From positions 394,378 through 458,377 of the forward strand of contig LLCB01000007.1 of the NCBI GenBank assembly GCA_001414345.1: a DNA stretch of 64,000 nucleotides. The letters run 5' to 3'. The translations under genes and the position numbers were made by a program. The notes under the pieces were generated by a model that saw only the letters and a list, made by a program, of their open reading frames with translations, did not search any database and was not told the origin of the DNA. This document shows positions 58,770 through 64,000 of the stretch, piece by piece (position 1 is the first letter of the stretch; each line of letters opens with the position of its first letter). The stretch is from Hymenoscyphus infarciens (taxonomy: Eukaryota; Ascomycota; Leotiomycetes; Helotiales; Helotiaceae).

Positions 58770-59957
58770 CTACCAACCGTACCTCGAACTAGCCTCTTTC
58801 CTATTATTCTTCCCAGTTTGGAAACTTTCCTCGAGGGCTTCCTTCTGACTCTGTGCCGCGTTCACCAATTGCTTCAAGCTATGCTTGCCCGGCGCAATAG
58901 ACCTAACAGGATTGTGTTTCACTTGTTCTCCCGAGGCTCTCAATTCCTCATTGTGTAGGTATTCCTCGTCCGTGTTGAAATTTATAATTTTGGTGGCCGT
59001 TTGTTTGCCTTTCTGGCGCCCAAAAAGCTGTCGCCGTTCGGCAGCACTGAGCTGCAGATCCCCAGCTATATCGTCGAGGGACTGAGAGACTGGTGGTGTA
59101 GGGACAAAAGGTGGAAGAGTTTGGGAGGGGTTAGGCGTATATTCTTCGATACTGTATGGCTCCAGGGTGGAGGATTGCGAGAAATCACCCGAGGTTGTCT
59201 GGCTCTGGCTTTCGTGTATCATGGGCTCGTATTCTCCTGTTACTGGTGTGCTAAAGGAGCTTGAATATTCTGCAGACATTGAAAATAAGGATACCTTTGG
59301 CCTTGGGGCCTTCTCGGCGGGAGTCTGAGGGACTGGTGCTGGAGAGGGTTTTGGCAGGACCTGAGCTACTGAAGCTGCTGCCAATTGTGAAGCGGTCTTC
59401 TTCTTCGCAGGCTTCCTTGCTACTGATAGGGGTCTGAACATGAGAGGCTTTCCGACCAATTTCACCTCCTCGGCCGGTATTTGGTCATCCAGTTGTGATG
59501 CTTTGGGCGCGGGTAGGTTGATCCCATCTCCGTTACTCGTAGGAGCTTGTGAACTATCCCCTTCATACTCGTACTCCTTCTCAGGCTCTCTGCTAAAGCC
59601 AGGTGCGGCTCCGGTCTTCAGGTTGACGCCGACCCCAAGGCCGCTCTTCTTGCCAGCAGCTCCCCCACCAAGTGTGGCATTTGAGGGTTGGCCTGCCCGT
59701 TTCGGAGTTGGCAGAAAAGAGTTGAATCCGCTAAATGCTCCTCCGGCTCCTGATGTCTTGATTCGTTTCGAGGGAGGCCCGCCTGATGAAGCGTCTGTTT
59801 TTAAAGATGGCTGTGGCAATGAGACCTTGATCTTGCCAGGATTTGATCTATCGACGACCTTTTGAAATGCTGGTTTTGACGAGTTTGATATAGGCTTGGT
59901 TGGTTTCGTCTCTTCGACGTCGGATGCGTCCGAGTCAGAATAATCGACAAGGCCCAT
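58770..59957 (-). CDS. PRCC-domain protein (395 aa)
   Basis: Nuclear protein of the PRCC family, whose human member is a splicing-associated/mitotic-checkpoint factor interacting with MAD2B. Single exon. The N-terminus MGLVDYSDSDASDVEE is the classic acidic start of the family. It is followed by a Pro/Gly/Lys-rich low-complexity region with FLPTPKR (the Phe-x-x-x-Leu-Pro-x-Pro-Lys signature) and GLGVGVNLKTGAAPGF. The conserved C-terminal segment has RRQLFGRQKGK, then an acidic Asn-Thr-Asp-Glu-Glu-Tyr block and the terminal helix KHSLKQLVNAAQSQKEALEE, ending SSRYGW. It shares a divergent promoter with the SIN1 gene. Confidence 0.88.
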   Translation of the reverse strand: MGLVDYSDSDASDVEETKPTKPISNSSKPAFQKVVDRSNPGKIKVSLPQPSLKTDASSGGPPSKRIKTSGAGGAFSGFNSFLPTPKRAGQPSNATLGGGAAGKKSGLGVGVNLKTGAAPGFSREPEKEYEYEGDSSQAPTSNGDGINLPAPKASQLDDQIPAEEVKLVGKPLMFRPLSVARKPAKKKTASQLAAASVAQVLPKPSPAPVPQTPAEKAPRPKVSLFSMSAEYSSSFSTPVTGEYEPMIHESQSQTTSGDFSQSSTLEPYSIEEYTPNPSQTLPPFVPTPPVSQSLDDIAGDLQLSAAERRQLFGRQKGKQTATKIINFNTDEEYLHNEELRASGEQVKHNPVRSIAPGKHSLKQLVNAAQSQKEALEESFQTGKNNRKEASSRYGW

Positions 59958-60215
59958 CTTGGTGTTGTGTGTTTGTTCGTTGTTGCTCCCTTAAAATGTG
60001 CTGGTAATGCGACGCGCTTGCCAAGCTTTACAGCCTGACGTCCGACTCCAAGGCCCTGGGACGAAACTCACTGTACAATGCCAGTACAAGGCTGGATCTC
60101 TCTTACCATATTTCTTGCCATCAATCGACTTGCACTTCCTCTCTTCTCAAACTCATGATCTCTGTCTAGGCGCATAGGTTGATATTTGTTAAGGTTGTTA
60201 CACATCGCCCGCGCA
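59958..60215. promoter_or_regulatory. Shared divergent promoter of PRCC and SIN1 genes
   Basis: Only 258 bp separates the ATG of the minus-strand PRCC gene from the ATG of the plus-strand SIN1 gene, so both 5' leaders and promoters must fit here. The segment has a C/T-rich stretch (about 60120-60150) but no convincing TATA box. Confidence 0.6.
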
Positions 60216-62744
60216 ATGTCTGTTATTCAAGTGGAAGAGTATGTTCAGGACCCCGCGAAGGAGGATACAAATGCTAATGGAACCTTTTTGCAGTCTGGTA
60301 TCATATCAACTAAGAACCAATTACCTGAATACAATTGCAGATGGCGTCGGAGAACGTCTCATCACCATAAATGATTCATTTCTGAATACCGCCGGTTTCA
60401 AAGCTGCTGGATGGCGAACAAATCCCGCCAACATCAAGCGAACACATTCCCCTCCTATTCCCACCGCGATAGCTTCAGAATACTTCCAGGCTGCCCCCAG
60501 GTCAGCCGCTCTAGCTGGATTAGAAGATGAAGTAGAACTTGGAGGAATGGTTACTGGTGGTGGAGCAGGCGATACGGTTGGGCCTGGTACCGCAACGAAG
60601 CGCCGGCGCCGACGAGAGCAGATGGAGGAAGAGGACAGCAGCGACTTGAGTGATGAAAGCGACGAAGAGGGCGAACAGCGGGCTGCTCAGAAAATCCAAT
60701 TCTCCAAGATGCCAATTCGCAATCGTTCAGGATCATCGCCCATTCGAGGCTCCAATCTACGACAATCGTCAACTATCACATCTCCTCGCGCTACTTCTGG
60801 ACAGGCAAGGAGGGGCTCTCAACCGGCGGTAGTGGATGCTATAAAAGAACGGGCAAGACGTGATACTGTCACCAGTAGCGAAATGTCATCAGAGAATGAG
60901 TTTGATGCCTCTGCCTTCCAAAGGACTCGCGATGCTGCGAGAAATGCAGCGAAGGCAAGCAGAGCTTTGCACAGCCAGACTTCAGATCCAAACCAGGGGA
61001 TAAAACGACAACAGAGTGATTTACTGGAAGAAGAGGAAGAGGATGACTCTGATGCATCAGATATGGACTCGGAATTTGAAGGCAGCATTGATTCAACGTC
61101 TATTCTAGATACTGTCGCTGGTCCAATGGATACTTCGATTGCGGACCCTATTGTTGGGACGGTACCCAAAGAGCTGACACGCTCTGCGACCAAAAAATCA
61201 AAACCAGCTCCGCCCGTTTTACAAGCCCTACCTCCTCCAAGACCTATCAGCATGATACAACCAACCAGTTTATTGTCAGCAGCCATCAAAGCAAGACAAA
61301 CCAAAGCAGCCACTCCCTTTGAATCATTTGCTTCCTTGTCTGGTCAAGGAGACCCCAATCCATTGTTACTTCGAATCTGGGCACCGTTCGCTACTTCTAC
61401 TACCAAACCATATGAAGTCCTTATTCGAAGAAGTGTTCATGTTAATGAAGCAAATGATCGCCAGGTGACGGTAGCTGATCTCATTGGGTTGAGTTTGTGG
61501 AGGTATACCGAAGAAAAGATTGAGCCCAGTATCTCCGCAGAAAAGATGAATGTCAATTGGTGGACATTAAGAATGGTTGAGGATGAAGAAGTTGATTATG
61601 ATTTCCCGGCGCTGGAACGCACTAAAGCACTTGTTTCTTTTACAACGGCCAACAATCGAGCTGCACGGTCGAGGTCAAACACAAAACCATTTGATGAATT
61701 TGCACTGGTGCAGGCCACCGAGGAGCAATTTCAAGAAAATCAGAGTCTCACACCTCAATTCAAACAAGAGACGGCGACCGCTGCGCCAATGATCGAGGAA
61801 AATCCCATTGTACAAAATACTCCCGTGACACCATCTTCAGGTCTACTATCAAACCCTCGTCCAAACCCACTGATGACCAGCCTCTCAGCACTACGGCAAA
61901 ACACTCCTCTGGCAGACGCACCCACGATTGGTGGAGTCGCAACGCAGCCAGCTCGTGCGGCTGTTCAAAAGTTGTTGAGAATCCATATTCATTCTGCGGA
62001 TGCGGCTCCAGGACAAATGATAACCTTGGATATCACGACCGATACTTACCTGGCCGACGTGTTGGATATTGTGTGCAAGAAGAGACAATTGGATAAAGCC
62101 AATCACGTTCTCAAGCTGACGGGATCTGGCACCGTGGTTCTTCTTGATCGGAGAGTCGAGTCAATCGGGAACCGGGAGGACTTGGATCTGTATCGACGAC
62201 GGTTTGCAACGGATGGCCCATTGACCATGTCGGGGTCCCCAAGTAGCAGCTCACCTAAACAGCCGTTGATGGTCGATCGTCCCGAGTTCCGCAGAAAAGG
62301 ACAAATGCTAAGCACGCATCCTCTCGCTCAAGAGGCTATCAAACAGGATGAGCTCGGAAATTCCAATTACCGGAAATACACAGTCTGGCGCAAACAGCCC
62401 ATGAGATTTGTTGGAATGAATGAGAGGGTATTGGCTATTGACGGGGAGTACTTGCATATCATGCCGGCATCCACTGGAAAGACGGTGTTTGAGGGGCAAG
62501 GGAAGACAACGACGGTCCACTTTAGTAATGTCGTTGGCTGCAAAGTCACACGAAGACATCCGACAAACTTCAAGGTAAGCATGGCCAGATGTTGTTGATT
62601 GCGAATTGCAGGCTAACGGGTTAGGTTGTGGTGTACAAGTCGACGGAAACCAAGAGATATGACTTTGAAGCGAAAAGCGCAGATGAAGCTGCGGAAATTG
62701 TGTTTGAAATCAAAAAAGGGATCTCGCCATACCACAATGTTTGA
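60216..62744 (+). CDS. AVO1: SIN1/AVO1, target of rapamycin complex 2 subunit (807 aa)
   Basis: Scaffold subunit of TORC2 that recruits AGC-kinase substrates. Three exons, 60216-60238, 60294-62574 and 62625-62744 (808 codons). Introns of 55 bp (TGCTAATGG branch) and 50 bp fit. The short first exon gives MSVIQVED joined to LVSYQLRTNYLNTIADG, the conserved SIN1 N-terminal block including GERLITINDSF. A long disordered region follows, with KRRRRR and acidic runs (EEEEEDDSDASD). The CRIM domain (about 350-480; NPLLLRIWAPF, YEVLIRRSVHVNE, WWTLRMVEDEEVDYDFP) is the substrate-binding module. A Ras-binding-like domain is at about 565-640 (LLRIHIHSADAAPG), and a PH domain ends the protein (about 700-805), starting YRKYTVWRKQPM and finishing in exon 3 with KGISPYHNV. 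All expected domains are present. Confidence 0.93.
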
Positions 62745-64000
62745 GGCAATTGGCCACACTTTGTGGCCCATCTCCATGCAAGCCATTCAATACTCGCCCC
62801 TTGATTGTCTGAAGACCGCACAGACATTTCCTTTCCTTCACAGGAAACTACCCTTGCACCTGACAGACAATTAAGGGGGGCAGCCCAGTACGGAGTACGG
62901 AGGTACCTGCATTTGACGGCATTTGACGAGAGATATCTTCCGTATGGCTGCAGGCTCTTATGCCATGTGTTGGGATGCTCTTGAAGACCAATTGTGACAG
63001 TTGTGCCAGCGCATCCAGTTTCTCCTTTACGTTTTACACAGCACAAATGACGCTGGCAATGCAATATTGGCATGAAACGATCAGGGTAACCAATCCAAAT
63101 ACGAGTTACGCCCTTGTTGTGCCTCAGGAAGCGTTGCAAGTGGCAACGGAGACGCGCCATCGTCATACTTTATGACAAGCGGCTCGGCGACTCGCAACAA
63201 ACAAGCACCACTGCCAAGCATGGGGATCTGCTTTGCCGATGCCTGCCGACTTATCCCTGGTGGCGATCACGGTACCACGTGATGGTATTAAAGCGGGTTG
63301 GTAAACAATCGACGACGAAGGACGAAGAAAGACCTGAACAATATTTACTGTACGTCCAGCTTTGTTGATTTGTTGATAGAACGGTCATTGGTTAAACTTT
63401 TAGAGTTATGAGCTAACCTATAACGGGATGTTTACCTGTTTTTCTGTGGCTGGAATTGTCTGGCATGGCTGTGTGTATGGGTCAGCCGCAGCCGCAGCAT
63501 CAAGCTAGGTAGGTAGGTAGCTACTGTAGCTACTTGCTAGTGGAATAACGAATACTCCTAGTACGCTCCACCGCAAAGTCAGCTCTCACTCGTACAGTAC
63601 CTAGGTACCTAGTAGTAGGTGAAGCCGCGCCTATGGACTTGGCAGTGCAAGTTCTTAGTCCAGAGACAATTTACGCGTGGCAGGTGTTTGACTCTCGGGG
63701 ACTTGTTCTCGACTCTTCTGATGCTATTTGTGTATGTGTATGCGTAGAGAAGACATTGAAGGGTCGGGTCGATTTCAAGATGGGAAATACTAAAGGTCTT
63801 AACCCTGTCATGGCACGGATGGTTTTGTGCCTATGCATCTAGAGCTCCGAGGCTCCCTCCCTTCCTGAATCCTGACCTCGCCCACCCCGTACTGTACCCC
63901 GTACTGTACTCCGTACTGTACTCCGTACTGTACTTACTTACTGTAATGCACCTCTTTGGTGGATCCTCAGCCACGTCCCCCCTACCCCCTACCCCCCTAC
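62745..64000. other. Intergenic to window end; no supported gene
   Basis: Short frames overlap on both strands without domains. Repeated gtac words (ccgtactgta, ctaggtaggtaggtag near 63508) and the tandem array at 63887-63945 dominate the last 500 bp. No tRNA or rRNA seen. Confidence 0.45.
63887..63945. repeat. Tandem repeat, 14-bp unit ccgtactgtacycc
   Basis: Four tandem copies of ccgtactgtacyc, each containing the palindrome gtac twice, then a shortened ttacttactgta tail. The same tgtactgt/acagtacag words appear near 18520-18690, suggesting a family of short palindrome-rich repeats in this genome. Confidence 0.75.

Overview
The window reads as nuclear DNA of a filamentous ascomycete (Pezizomycotina), most likely a leotiomycete/Helotiales-type fungus. 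The reasons are: genes with short GT..AG introns (45-240 bp, often with CTAAC/CTGAC-like branch sites), AT-rich TpA-heavy blocks that look mutated by RIP, and a gene set (AA9 LPMO, GH71 alpha-1,3-glucanase, NTA1, SIN1/AVO1, fungal CP2 factor, FTA2/kinase-like protein) typical of that group. The taxon is an inference from style and gene content; no rRNA or other marker is present.

Layout. 1-3960 is a RIP-like AT-rich repeat graveyard ending in a 7-bp minisatellite. 3961-14592 is a long gene-poor stretch with simple repeats, an AT island (6091-6390) and a MITE-like hairpin (12113-12328). Genes then follow: a CP2/grainyhead-type transcription factor (14593-17213, +); a kinesin-10/KIF22-like motor with a C-terminal helix-hairpin-helix (20504-22840, -); a MYND-finger protein (23261-24270, -); a two-finger C2H2 protein with unresolved 5' end (25047-25668, -); a fungal protein of unknown function (26467-27378, +); a frame-broken cysteine-rich locus (27540-29371, +); a 1291-residue orphan in five exons (29602-33719, -); a PD-(D/E)XK nuclease-like protein (34489-35679, -) divergent from a small FTA2/kinase-like protein (36504-37358, +). 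37359-43532 is gene-poor and contains diverged tandem repeats.

The second half holds an NTA1-type N-terminal amidase with a long Arg/Asp-repeat tail (43533-46391, +), another RIP-like AT-rich block (46930-48150), a SprT-like metalloprotease-fold protein (49134-50027, +), an AA9 lytic polysaccharide monooxygenase (51721-52919, +), a 207-aa orphan (53164-53787, +), a Ser/Thr-rich single-TM cell-surface protein (53978-55303, -), a secreted GH71 alpha-1,3-glucanase (56261-57996, -), a PRCC-domain protein (58770-59957, -) and the TORC2 subunit SIN1/AVO1 (60216-62744, +). The last two share a 258-bp divergent promoter.

Exon structures were worked out by hand from splice consensus, reading-frame phase and protein continuity. 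Where I state exon coordinates, exon lengths sum to whole codons. The genes do not form one pathway. The nearest things to functional groups are the secreted polysaccharide enzymes with a surface protein at 51.7-58 kb, and the divergent nuclease-like/kinase-like pair at 34.5-37.4 kb. That pair is the most interesting candidate for an undescribed system because the same two folds occur fused in Spok meiotic drivers.
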